This document shows, piece after piece, positions 7,942 to 15,243 of a DNA stretch of 64,000 nt. The DNA lies in contig NZ_BQUN01000103.1 in assembly GCF_026008495.1 (NCBI RefSeq), positions 57,585 through 121,584 of the forward strand, given 5' to 3'. The notes under the pieces are model-generated. The model was not told the origin of the DNA. It ran no database searches and saw nothing but the letters and a program-made list of their open reading frames with translations. Position 1 is the first letter of the stretch. Each line of letters opens with the position of its first letter. Origin of the DNA: Streptomyces sp. A012304. GTDB lineage: Bacteria; Actinomycetota; Actinomycetes; Streptomycetales; Streptomycetaceae. A program made the translations under genes and the position numbers.

Positions 7942-7969
7942 AGGCCCGGTGGAGTGATCCACAGGGCCT
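7942..7969 (-). terminator. Terminator after tRNA-Arg
   Basis: On the minus strand AGGCCC and GGGCCT (7964-7969 and 7942-7947) form a stem with an inner TGGA/TCCA pairing. It is followed by a T-rich run (CTTTTG). It lies 12 bp after the 3' end of tRNA-Arg. Confidence 0.6.
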
Positions 7970-7980
7970 TTGACGTGCTG

Positions 7981-8053
7981 TGCACTCGGCAGGATTCGAA
8001 CCTGCAACCTTCTGATCCGTAGTCAGATGCTCTATCCGTTAAGCTACGAGTGC
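7981..8053 (-). tRNA. tRNA-Arg (anticodon ACG)
   Basis: On the minus strand the acceptor arms GCACTCG and CGAGTGC pair perfectly. The anticodon arm TCTGA-CTACGGA-TCAGA gives anticodon ACG. The T arm GCAGG-TTCGAAT-CCTGC is canonical and the discriminator is A. CCA is not encoded. It reads CGU-family codons after A34 to inosine modification. It marks the right side of the less GC-rich 4.0-7.9 kb block; I did not find a second copy of its 3' end in the window that would prove an attachment site. Confidence 0.95.
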
Positions 8054-8213
8054 TTGTCTTTTCTGTTGTTTCTGTCTTCGCTCCCGGCCCTTTCGGCCCG
8101 CTCGCGGCGACAGGAAGAACATTACATGACTGCCGCCGCCATGTGAAATCCGATTCGTATACCCCTTGTGACCTGCGGAAACGTCCGGATCGGGGCAGGA
8201 CGAGGGGGAACGA

Positions 8214-8244
8214 CGAAGCCCCGGTCCTGGGGACCGGGGCTTCG
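8214..8244 (-). terminator. Strong hairpin terminator of tRNA-Ser
   Basis: A perfect 14-bp stem (8214-8227 with 8231-8244; arms CGAAGCCCCGGTCC and GGACCGGGGCTTCG) has a 3-nt loop. It begins 7 nt after the 3' end of tRNA-Ser in the direction of transcription. Confidence 0.8.
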
Positions 8245-8251
8245 GTGAGAG

Positions 8252-8342
8252 CGGAGGCGGAGGGATTTGAACCCTCGATGGGCTTTAAGGCCCAAACCGC
8301 ATTAGCAGTGCGGCGCCATAGACCGGACTAGGCGACGCCTCC
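8252..8342 (-). tRNA. tRNA-Ser (anticodon GCT)
   Basis: The 91-nt class II tRNA on the minus strand has acceptor arms GGAGGCG and CGCCTCC, anticodon loop CTGCTAA (anticodon GCT, reading AGC/AGU) and a long variable arm (TTGGGCCTTAAAGCCCA). The T arm GAGGG-TTCAAAT-CCCTC is canonical and the discriminator is G. Confidence 0.95.
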
Positions 8343-8499
8343 AGCACAGCCGCTCGCGTGTGTGCGAGTGGTGCGTGCAGATGATGACACAGGCGAGCGC
8401 TGCGTCACCAATCGGCCTCCACGGTACTAGGCAGGCGGGCCGCAGGGCAAAGGCATTGCCGAGGCGGAACGTCGCCGGTGTCGTGGCGTTGGGCAGGGC

Positions 8500-9192
8500 A
8501 TGGTCCAGGTCATCCCGCCGCGGCGGCCCCTCGTCGCCGCGCCCGCCGTGTCCGCCGCGCCCGCCGTGTCCTTCGCCGGCGTGTCCGCCGTGGCCACTCT
8601 CGCCTCCGTCGCCGTCGCCGTTCTCGTCGGTCCGGCAGTCGCCAGTCCGGCGGTCGCCGGTCCGGCGCAGGGTGCGGCGCAGGCCCTTTCGGCCCAGCTG
8701 TCACAGACGCCTCAGTCGGCACAGAGGGCCCACCCGTCAAAGACGGCCCACTCGTCGTCACAAGCGGCCCACCTGTCACAGGTAGCCCAGCCGTCACAGA
8801 TGGCCCAGCCGTCACAGACGGCTCTCGCGCCGTCGCCCGTGCGGGGCGAGGACCGGGAGGATCGGCTCGTCGTGATCGTCCGGGGAGCGGGGCGGGGGGT
8901 GGACGGGAGGTTCGAGGTGTCCTGCCGTGCGGGGCGTGGGAGTCACCCGGACGTGGCCGGGGCCTGTCGGGCGGTGGAGCGGAACACACGGTGGGGGCGG
9001 GACACCTTCGGGCCCGTCCCGGAGGGCAGTGTGTGCACCATGCGGTACGGCGGGCCCGCCACCGCGCGCGTCACCGGCTGGTGGGCCGGGCGGCCCGTCG
9101 ACGCGACCTTCGACCGCGGCAACGGGTGCGAGATCGAGCGCTGGGACCGTTTCGTGCCGTTGCTGCCCGTGCCGCGCGACGACGCCCGCTGA
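8500..9192 (+). CDS. SSI-family (subtilisin inhibitor-like) secreted protein
   Basis: The product has about 230 residues. Its C-terminal 110 residues match the Streptomyces subtilisin inhibitor fold: FEVSCRAGRGSHPDVAGAC supplies the first disulphide pair, SVCTMRYGGP the reactive-site loop, and NGCEIERWD the closing Cys. By alignment with C-P-M-V of classical SSI, P1 would be Met and P1' Arg. A hydrophobic stretch at residues 20-50 ending AVASPAVAG acts as the signal peptide. Between the two lies an unusual Gln/Ser-rich linker of about 40 residues built from an imperfect 18-bp repeat (nucleotides 8695-8825). The start is uncertain because no clear ribosome site precedes ATG 8500. Confidence 0.75.
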   Translation: MVQVIPPRRPLVAAPAVSAAPAVSFAGVSAVATLASVAVAVLVGPAVASPAVAGPAQGAAQALSAQLSQTPQSAQRAHPSKTAHSSSQAAHLSQVAQPSQMAQPSQTALAPSPVRGEDREDRLVVIVRGAGRGVDGRFEVSCRAGRGSHPDVAGACRAVERNTRWGRDTFGPVPEGSVCTMRYGGPATARVTGWWAGRPVDATFDRGNGCEIERWDRFVPLLPVPRDDAR

Positions 9193-9482
9193 GCCGGGGG
9201 CGGTCGCCCGGGTTCCGTTCGGCCCGGCCCCGAACCCCACGCTCAGCGGGGACACAGATGCCGCATGGCAAAAGCACTTGTCCCGTAAACGTCGCGCGAA
9301 GGTCCCGCGAAGCCTGAGCAGGCGGTCACATGTTCTGTGTCACTTCGTCGTGCGAGCTCGCTCTCATCCGGGGCCCCGAGCCCGGAATGAGCCCTTAGAC
9401 TCCCTCGCGTGACACGCTGCGGGACGGTTGGCAAGATGGCCCGAGCGGTCGGCAAGGTGCGGTAACAGGGAGGAAGCGACTC

Positions 9483-12400
9483 GTGAGCAGCAGGCCATCC
9501 CGAGGCGCTGCTCGCCTCGCAGCCATACTCGACGCACTTCCCGACGCGTTGGTGCTGGTCAACGCCAACGGGACGGTCGTCAACGCGAACACCATCGCCC
9601 TGGAGGCCTTCGAGGCTCCGGGGACCGCTCTGGTGGGGCGGGGGCTGCTGGACCTGCTTCCGCAGTTCGACTCCAAGCTGATCCCCGGGTCCATGCGGCG
9701 GCCCGACCACATGGATCCGCGCGGGCGGACCAAGCCGACCCGGATGGTCGCCCGGCGGACGGACGGCAGCGAGTTCCCCGTCGAGGTCACCAGCGCCAAC
9801 CTGGAGAACGGCCAGCAGGCCTACGACAGCTACGGCTATGCCAACGACGAGCTGCTCATGCTCGTCGTCCGCGACCTGTCGGGCACCGTCGACACCGAGG
9901 CGGAGCTGGCGCGGTCTCAGCGGCAGACCGAGATGATCCTGCGGGCTGCGGCAGAAGGCGTGGTGGGGACCGACACCGACGGGCGGATCGTGCTCGTCAA
10001 CCCGGCCGCCGCGCAGATACTGGGCTACCGGGCGAGCGACCTGGGCGGCAAGGAGCTGCACACCCTGGTGCTGCACTCGCGCGCCGACGGCTCGCCGTTC
10101 CCGTACGACGAGTCGCCGCTCGCCGACACCCTGCGCTCGGGGCGCAAGCATCGGGTGCGTGGGCAGGTGCTGTGGTCGAAGGCGGGGGACAAGGTCTCCG
10201 TCGACCTGACGACCGCGCCCGTGCGGGACGGGGACCAGCTCGTCGGCGCCGTGATGACCTTCACCGACCGGCGGCCGTACGACACGCTCGCCGAGGAGAA
10301 GGCAGCGCTGGAGAAGCGGCACGCGGAGGAACTGGAGCGGCTCTCCGAGGAGCACGCCTCCGACCTCACCGCGCTGCGCCAGCAGCACGTCACCGAGCTG
10401 GAGGAGCTGCGCGAGCAGCACGAGGAGGAACTCGCGGCCGGCGAGGAGCGCTACGCGGCGCTCGGCGAGCGCGAGAAGGACCGGTACGAGGCTCTCGCCG
10501 CCCGGCACGAGCAGCTGCTGACGCTGCTCGGCCGTTCCCTGCGCGGCCCCCTGGACGAACTGCGCCGCGAGCTGTCGGCGCTGGCCGCCGACGACGCCGG
10601 GCAGCTGTGGCCGGAGGCCAACCAGGTGCTGCACCACCTGTCGGCCGGCTACGCCCGCATCACCACCCTCATCGACAACGTCCTCGGCTACCAGCGCCTC
10701 GACGCGGACGGCACGGAGATCAACCGGACGAAGGTGATGCTGGACGCCGTCGTCGCCGCCGGTGTCGACGGGGCCGTGGAGCTCGTGGGGCCGGGGCGGG
10801 TGCAGTTCGCCGTGCACGCGCCGCCCATCGAGGCCGAGGTCGACGCCCGGCTCCTCGCGACCGCGCTGGCGCACCTCGTCGCGGACGTCGCCGGCGTGGA
10901 CGCGACCGGCAACGCGCCCGTCTCGGCCGGCGGTTACATGGACAACACCGTCGTGGTCGCGGCGGCGCAGCGCGGCGAGGTCGTCCGCATCGAGGTGCGC
11001 GGGCCGTACGCCGGTGGCGACCCGGTGCACGAGCCGATCGTGCGCGGGATCGTGCGCGCGCACGGGGGTGTGCTCCAGACGCACGAGGTGCCGGGCATGA
11101 GCGGCAGCGCCTACGTCCTCGAAGTGCCGTTGGGCGGGGGCGCGGGGACGACCGCGATCGCCGCTCCGGCGGCGGTGCCCGGATCGGCGTTCGCGCTGCC
11201 GGCCGGGTCGGACGGAGGGGCTTTGGCTCCGGCTCCGGCTTCGGCTTCGGCGGATTCGGACGGCGGTCACGGCGGCGAGGACGGTGCGGCTCCCGAAGAC
11301 GGGGGCGCCTACGAGCAGGGTCCCGGTGCGGGGGCTGGTGCGGGCCGGCGACGGGCTCGGCGGTCCTCCGTGGACGCCTTCCTGGAGGGTGAGGTTCCGG
11401 GCGCGGGTGACGGTGGCGCCGAGGCGGAGGCCACGGCACCGACCGGACGGCGTCGCAGGCGGGCGGCCGCTGCCGCCGAGGAGACGCCGGTCGCGGCGCC
11501 GGTGGACGACACGGATGCCTCCGGCGGGACCGGGCGGCGGCGTGGACGGCCGGCCGAACAGGCCGCCGGCCCGGGCGGCGCCGCGGGTGCCGTGGTCGAG
11601 GGGGTGGCCGAGGGGGCCGTCGTCACGGCCGCCGAGCACGCGGCGGGGACCGCCGCCTCGGGCACGGGACTCGGCGGCACGGTTCCGCCGCAGGGCATGC
11701 CCGCTCCCACGGGTCGGCGGGCACGGCGCGCCGTCGACGAACCTCAGGCTCTGCCGGCCGCGCTGCCCGCGGCACCGGCCGACACCGACCACGACGCCGA
11801 CGCGGCGGGCGGGGGCGAGGCGTCCGGTTCGGTGGAGAACGGGCAGCCGACGGGACGTCGTCGGCGTGCTCTCGCCGCCGCGACGGAGCGCGCCGCCGCG
11901 CAGGAGGCGGGGCCCCGGACCGTGTTCGCCCTGCCGCCGGCGGAGGCGGACCGGACGGGGTCGACCGACCCGGGCGCCGGTGCGGGCGCTGGAGCGGGCG
12001 GAGGTGGCGCGCAGGAAGTGGGGCAGGTCGCGGTTCCCGCTGCGGGGCAGCCCGTTCCGGCCGCGCTTCCCCCTTCGATTCCGGTTTCCCCTGTTCCCAC
12101 TCCGGGTGCGGGTGCGGGTGCTGGTGCGGTTTCGGTTCCCGGTCAGATTCCGGTTCCGGTTCCGGGGCAGATTCCGGGGCAGATTCCGGTTCCGGGGCAG
12201 ATGCCCGTGCCCGGGCAGTCGGTTGCGATTCCTGGGCAGATGCCCCTGTCGGGGCAGCCGGTACCGGCGTCCGGGGAGGCCCAGCCGGTCGTTCCCGTTC
12301 CGGGGCAGATGCCGGCTCCCGGACAGATGCCGGTTCCCGGACAGGCGCAGACGCCCGGGCAGGCTCAGACTCCCGGGCAGGCTCAGGTGCCCGGCCAGGT

Positions 12401-14312
12401 TCAAGTACCCGGGCAGGCTCAGGTGGCCGGGCAGGGCGTGGCCGACGACGCGCTCGTCGATCACGGTCGGCATGACGCCGTTCCGCATGACCAGGCCGAC
12501 GACCACACCCCGCCGCAGCCGCATCCGACGACCGCCCCCACGGGCCGTCGACGCCGGGCGGTGGCCCCGCCCGCGGCGGACGCGACCGGAGCGACCGGAG
12601 CGACCGGAGCAGCAGGAGCGGCCGCGGCGGCCGGTCCGGTTCCGCCGGGTGCCGTACCGGCCCAGGCGCAGATCCCGGCTCAGACTCCCGCATCGGCTCA
12701 GGCGCAGGCGCAGCCGCAGACCCCGGCTCCGGCTCCGGCTCCGGCCCCGGCTCCGGCTCCGGCTCCGGCTCCGGTGCAGCCTCAGGCCGACGGTGGGCAG
12801 GCGATGCCCGCGCCGCAGGCCCCCGGTCAGCCGCTGCCCGCTCAGCCGAACGCCTCCGGCCAGGTCGGCGTGCCCGCCCCGGCCGCCGCTCCCGGTCAGC
12901 CCCTGCCCGCGGAAGCGCCCCCGGCGCCCGCACCCGACACCGCCGCTCCGGTGACGACGACCCCGGGCGGAGGCACCCCGCTGCCCCCCGAAGCCGTCGC
13001 ACAGCCGCGCGTGGCGCAGCCGCTGCCCGCCGAGAGCGCCGCCTCCGCCTCCGTGCCCGTGGACCCCAACTCCACGCAGGGCCGGGCGATCAGCGTGCGG
13101 ACGCTGGGCCAGGGCGTGCCCTTCACCCGGCAGGCCGCGCAGGTGCAGCAGGCGGCAGCCCCACGGACTCCTCAGGCCCCGCAAGCCCCGCAGGCTCCCC
13201 AGCCCGCCGGCGGCACCCCCGCCCCGCACACCCCGGGCGGCTCCGGTCGGCGGCGCAAGCTGGGTACGCCGCCCGACCCGGCCACGCGACCGGAGCAGAC
13301 GGCCCGTCCGCACCCGCAGGCCGAGCAGCCCGCCGTACCGCAGACGCCCGCGGCCGGGGTGCCGCAGGTCGCTCCTCCCGTGCCGCAGCCCTCGCTCGCC
13401 GGTCAGCCGCTGCCCGGGCAGTCGTCGGCCGGGCAGGTGCGGCTCGCTCCCGGGACCGAGGGGGCCGGACGTTCGTACGCCATAGGCGCCCCGGACGAGA
13501 ACGCCGCCGAGGGGCCCGAGCCGCTCGACGGGCCGGGTGGGGCCGTGGAGGTGGCGGATCCGCCGCGTCCGCAGCCGTTGGACGACGAACTGCCGCCGGA
13601 GCCGCTGGACAACCCGCGTCGGCTGCTGGTGTGGCCGGCGCCGGACGTCAGCACGCAGCAGGCGCTCAGCGACCGGGGATACCGGCCGGTGATCGTGCAC
13701 TCGCGCGAGGAGGTCGACGCGCAGATCGCCGCGTTCCCGGCCGCGCTGTTCGTGGACCCGCTGACCGGGCCGATCACGCGCACCGCGTTGCAGTCGCTGC
13801 GGCAGGCGGCGGTGGCCGCCGAGGTGCCCGTGCTGGTCACGGCCGGTCTCGGACAGGCGACGCGCGAGGCGGCGTACGGTGCCGACCCCGCCGTCCTGCT
13901 GAAGGCGCTCGCGCCGCGTGACAGCGAGCAGCACCCGCCGCGGGTGCTGCTGGTCGAGGAGCACGCGGAGATCGCGCTGGCGCTGACCGCGACGCTGGAG
14001 CGGCGCGGGATGCAGGTCGCGCGGGCGGCGAGCGACGCGGACGCCGTCACGCTCGCCGGGCAGCTGCGGCCGAACCTGGTGGTGATGGACCTGATGCAGG
14101 TGCACCGGGGCCGGGCCGGGATCATCGACTGGCTGCGGGCGAACCAGCAGCTCAACCGGACCCCGCTGGTCGTCTACACCGCCGCCGTCGACCAGGCCGA
14201 CCTGCCGCGGCTGGCCTCTGGCGAAACGGTGCTCTTCCTCGCGGAACGGTCCACGAGCGCCGAGGTGCAGAGCCGGATCGTGGACCTGCTCGCCCGCATC
14301 GGGACCAACTGA
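9483..14312 (+). CDS. Giant degenerate hybrid sensor kinase (PAS-PAS-pseudokinase-disordered-REC-REC)
   Basis: GGAGG lies 9 nt before GTG 9483; the product has 1609 residues. Two PAS domains (about 12-140 and 141-270) lead into a charged coiled coil (275-350) and a HisKA-like helix. There, LLGRSLRGPL replaces the usual SHELRTPL, so the phospho-accepting His is Arg. The following HATPase-like part has lost clear N and G boxes. About 800 residues of Pro/Ala/Gly/Gln-rich sequence follow. The C-terminus holds two receiver-like folds (from about 1376 and 1485). The last keeps VVMDLMQ as possible phospho-Asp but lacks the acidic pair (VLLVEEHAE) and the conserved Lys. Position between the SSI-like gene and the TetR/MFS pair matches the S. 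coelicolor SCO4009 locus. It is probably a scaffold or signal integrator rather than an active kinase. Confidence 0.75.
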   Translation: MSSRPSRGAARLAAILDALPDALVLVNANGTVVNANTIALEAFEAPGTALVGRGLLDLLPQFDSKLIPGSMRRPDHMDPRGRTKPTRMVARRTDGSEFPVEVTSANLENGQQAYDSYGYANDELLMLVVRDLSGTVDTEAELARSQRQTEMILRAAAEGVVGTDTDGRIVLVNPAAAQILGYRASDLGGKELHTLVLHSRADGSPFPYDESPLADTLRSGRKHRVRGQVLWSKAGDKVSVDLTTAPVRDGDQLVGAVMTFTDRRPYDTLAEEKAALEKRHAEELERLSEEHASDLTALRQQHVTELEELREQHEEELAAGEERYAALGEREKDRYEALAARHEQLLTLLGRSLRGPLDELRRELSALAADDAGQLWPEANQVLHHLSAGYARITTLIDNVLGYQRLDADGTEINRTKVMLDAVVAAGVDGAVELVGPGRVQFAVHAPPIEAEVDARLLATALAHLVADVAGVDATGNAPVSAGGYMDNTVVVAAAQRGEVVRIEVRGPYAGGDPVHEPIVRGIVRAHGGVLQTHEVPGMSGSAYVLEVPLGGGAGTTAIAAPAAVPGSAFALPAGSDGGALAPAPASASADSDGGHGGEDGAAPEDGGAYEQGPGAGAGAGRRRARRSSVDAFLEGEVPGAGDGGAEAEATAPTGRRRRRAAAAAEETPVAAPVDDTDASGGTGRRRGRPAEQAAGPGGAAGAVVEGVAEGAVVTAAEHAAGTAASGTGLGGTVPPQGMPAPTGRRARRAVDEPQALPAALPAAPADTDHDADAAGGGEASGSVENGQPTGRRRRALAAATERAAAQEAGPRTVFALPPAEADRTGSTDPGAGAGAGAGGGGAQEVGQVAVPAAGQPVPAALPPSIPVSPVPTPGAGAGAGAVSVPGQIPVPVPGQIPGQIPVPGQMPVPGQSVAIPGQMPLSGQPVPASGEAQPVVPVPGQMPAPGQMPVPGQAQTPGQAQTPGQAQVPGQVQVPGQAQVAGQGVADDALVDHGRHDAVPHDQADDHTPPQPHPTTAPTGRRRRAVAPPAADATGATGATGAAGAAAAAGPVPPGAVPAQAQIPAQTPASAQAQAQPQTPAPAPAPAPAPAPAPAPVQPQADGGQAMPAPQAPGQPLPAQPNASGQVGVPAPAAAPGQPLPAEAPPAPAPDTAAPVTTTPGGGTPLPPEAVAQPRVAQPLPAESAASASVPVDPNSTQGRAISVRTLGQGVPFTRQAAQVQQAAAPRTPQAPQAPQAPQPAGGTPAPHTPGGSGRRRKLGTPPDPATRPEQTARPHPQAEQPAVPQTPAAGVPQVAPPVPQPSLAGQPLPGQSSAGQVRLAPGTEGAGRSYAIGAPDENAAEGPEPLDGPGGAVEVADPPRPQPLDDELPPEPLDNPRRLLVWPAPDVSTQQALSDRGYRPVIVHSREEVDAQIAAFPAALFVDPLTGPITRTALQSLRQAAVAAEVPVLVTAGLGQATREAAYGADPAVLLKALAPRDSEQHPPRVLLVEEHAEIALALTATLERRGMQVARAASDADAVTLAGQLRPNLVVMDLMQVHRGRAGIIDWLRANQQLNRTPLVVYTAAVDQADLPRLASGETVLFLAERSTSAEVQSRIVDLLARIGTN
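12100..12780 (+). repeat. Low-complexity PGQ and AP repeats inside the giant sensor gene
   Basis: From about 12130 to 12430 the coding sequence is an array of V/I/M/A-P-G-Q units (QIPVPGQMPVPGQ, QAQTPGQAQTPGQ), with near-identical nucleotide repeats. A run of Ala-Pro dipeptides follows at about 12722-12775. The arrays are in frame and probably vary in length between strains by slippage. Confidence 0.8.
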
Positions 14313-14354
14313 CCGGCCGACATCGGCTCAGCCTGCGGGCCGACCGTCAGATGC

Positions 14355-14469
14355 GCGATCAGCCGACGCGTCCGCCGCCCGGCCCGCGATCAGCCGACGC
14401 CTCGACCGCCCGACCCGCGATCAGCCGACGCGCCGACTTCCCGGCCCGCGATCAGTCTGCGTGCCGCCT
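14355..14469. repeat. 31-bp tandem repeat overlapping the end of the TetR gene
   Basis: GCGATCAGCCGACGC-type units begin at 14355, 14386, 14417 and (partial) 14448, an exact 31-bp period. The array crosses the TetR stop codon at 14390, so its right half encodes the C-terminal tail (REVGASADRGSGGRGVG). Because 31 is not a multiple of 3, a change in copy number would change that tail. Confidence 0.8.
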
Positions 14470-15031
14470 CCTTGACCGAGGCGCGCAGGCGGGCACGGTC
14501 GGCGTCCTCGGCGCCCACCAGGATGCGGCTCATCTGCGGTACGACGGTGGCCCAGTTGGCGAGTGCGACCAGCAGGAACAGCAGGTCACGGGCTGGGATC
14601 GCGTCGCTGATCACCCCGCGGTCCTGGCCGTCCTGGACGGCGGCGACCTTGAGGGCGTAGTGCTCCTGCCGTTCGGTCTCGTCGGGCAGTTCGGCGGTGC
14701 CGTACTCGATGCCCTCCCAATAGAGGAGGCGCAGCAGTTCGGGGTGGGCGGCGTGGTAGTCCATCAGGCGGTCCAGCCAGCCCTCGATGTCGTCCGGGTC
14801 GACGGGGACGGCGGCGGCGAGGTCGACCATGCACCGGCCGAGGACCCGGGTGAACAGCTCCGCCTTGTTGCCGAAGTACGCGTAGATGAGCTGCTTGTTG
14901 GCCCTGGCCTCGGCGGCGATGCGGTCGATGCGGGCGCCCGCGATGCCGTACCGGGCGAACTCCGCGACCGCGGCGTCGAAGATCCGCGCCTTGGTGGCCT
15001 CGGGGTCCCGGGGCGTCCTGGTCGTTGCCAT
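14390..15031 (-). CDS. TetR-family regulator (SCO4008-like)
   Basis: The 213-residue product starts MATTRTPRDPEATKARIF, with a TetR helix-turn-helix at about residues 28-55 (ARIDRIAAEARANKQLIYAY). The helical ligand domain follows, then a short repeat-encoded tail. ATG 15031 lies 6 nt after a TACCAT -10-like box and has no ribosome site, so the mRNA is probably leaderless. It is divergent from the MFS exporter at 15244, the arrangement of S. coelicolor SCO4008/SCO4007, where the regulator responds to cationic dyes. Two AACCAAC/GTTGGTT palindromes in the gap are the likely operators. Confidence 0.85.
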   Translation of the reverse strand: MATTRTPRDPEATKARIFDAAVAEFARYGIAGARIDRIAAEARANKQLIYAYFGNKAELFTRVLGRCMVDLAAAVPVDPDDIEGWLDRLMDYHAAHPELLRLLYWEGIEYGTAELPDETERQEHYALKVAAVQDGQDRGVISDAIPARDLLFLLVALANWATVVPQMSRILVGAEDADRARLRASVKEAARRLIAGREVGASADRGSGGRGVG

Positions 15032-15053
15032 GGGGACATGGTAGCCAGCCGCT

Positions 15054-15131
15054 AACCAACTAGTTGGTTGACAGGGAATCGACGGGCGGCCCAGACTGTT
15101 CCACCTCGTGTTCCAACCAACTGGTTGGTTG
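15054..15131. promoter_or_regulatory. Two TetR operators between regulator and MFS gene
   Basis: AACCAACTAGTTGGTT (15054-15069) is a perfect 16-bp palindrome. CAACCAAC-TG-GTTGGTTG (15114-15131) is a second one with the same half-sites, 60 bp away. The first overlaps the regulator promoter and the -35 box of the MFS promoter; the second lies just after the predicted MFS transcription start. Confidence 0.8.
15068..15097 (+). promoter_or_regulatory. Promoter of MFS gene
   Basis: TTGACA (15068-15073) is separated by 18 bp from CAGACT (15092-15097). The -35 box overlaps the first TetR operator by two bases, so repressor binding would block it. Confidence 0.55.
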
Positions 15132-15137
15132 TTGGAG

Positions 15138-15236
15138 TCGCCTCCAAGGGTCACCTCACGCGAAGGGTCACCTCGAAGGGGTCACCTCCAAGGGCCGCCT
15201 CAAAAGGATCGCCTCGAAGGATTCGGGCAAAGGAGC
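15138..15236 (+). repeat. Tandem TCRCCTCnAAGGG units in MFS leader
   Basis: Six imperfect 13-17-bp units with the pattern TCACCTC...AAGGG (variants TCGCCTCCAAGGG, TCACCTCGAAGGGG, CCGCCTCAAAAGGA) fill the leader between promoter and start. Each combines an anti-Shine-Dalgarno-like CCTC with a Shine-Dalgarno-like AAGG. The true ribosome site AAAGGAG follows the last unit. Confidence 0.65.
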
Positions 15237-15243
15237 ATCCGCC

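Noticed and set aside
7981..8053. attL/attR pair at tRNA-Arg
   Set aside because: The tRNA 3' end is not repeated elsewhere in the window as far as I could see, and no integrase is present.
9243..14105. 1620-codon open frame on the minus strand
   Set aside because: It lies antisense to the giant sensor gene, which has recognisable domains. In very GC-rich DNA the complementary frame stays open, and the translation is Arg/Gly-rich with no domain.
15064..15243. N-terminal extension of the MFS gene
   Set aside because: The extension is only the translation of the leader repeats and would begin upstream of the predicted transcription start; GGAG supports ATG 15244.
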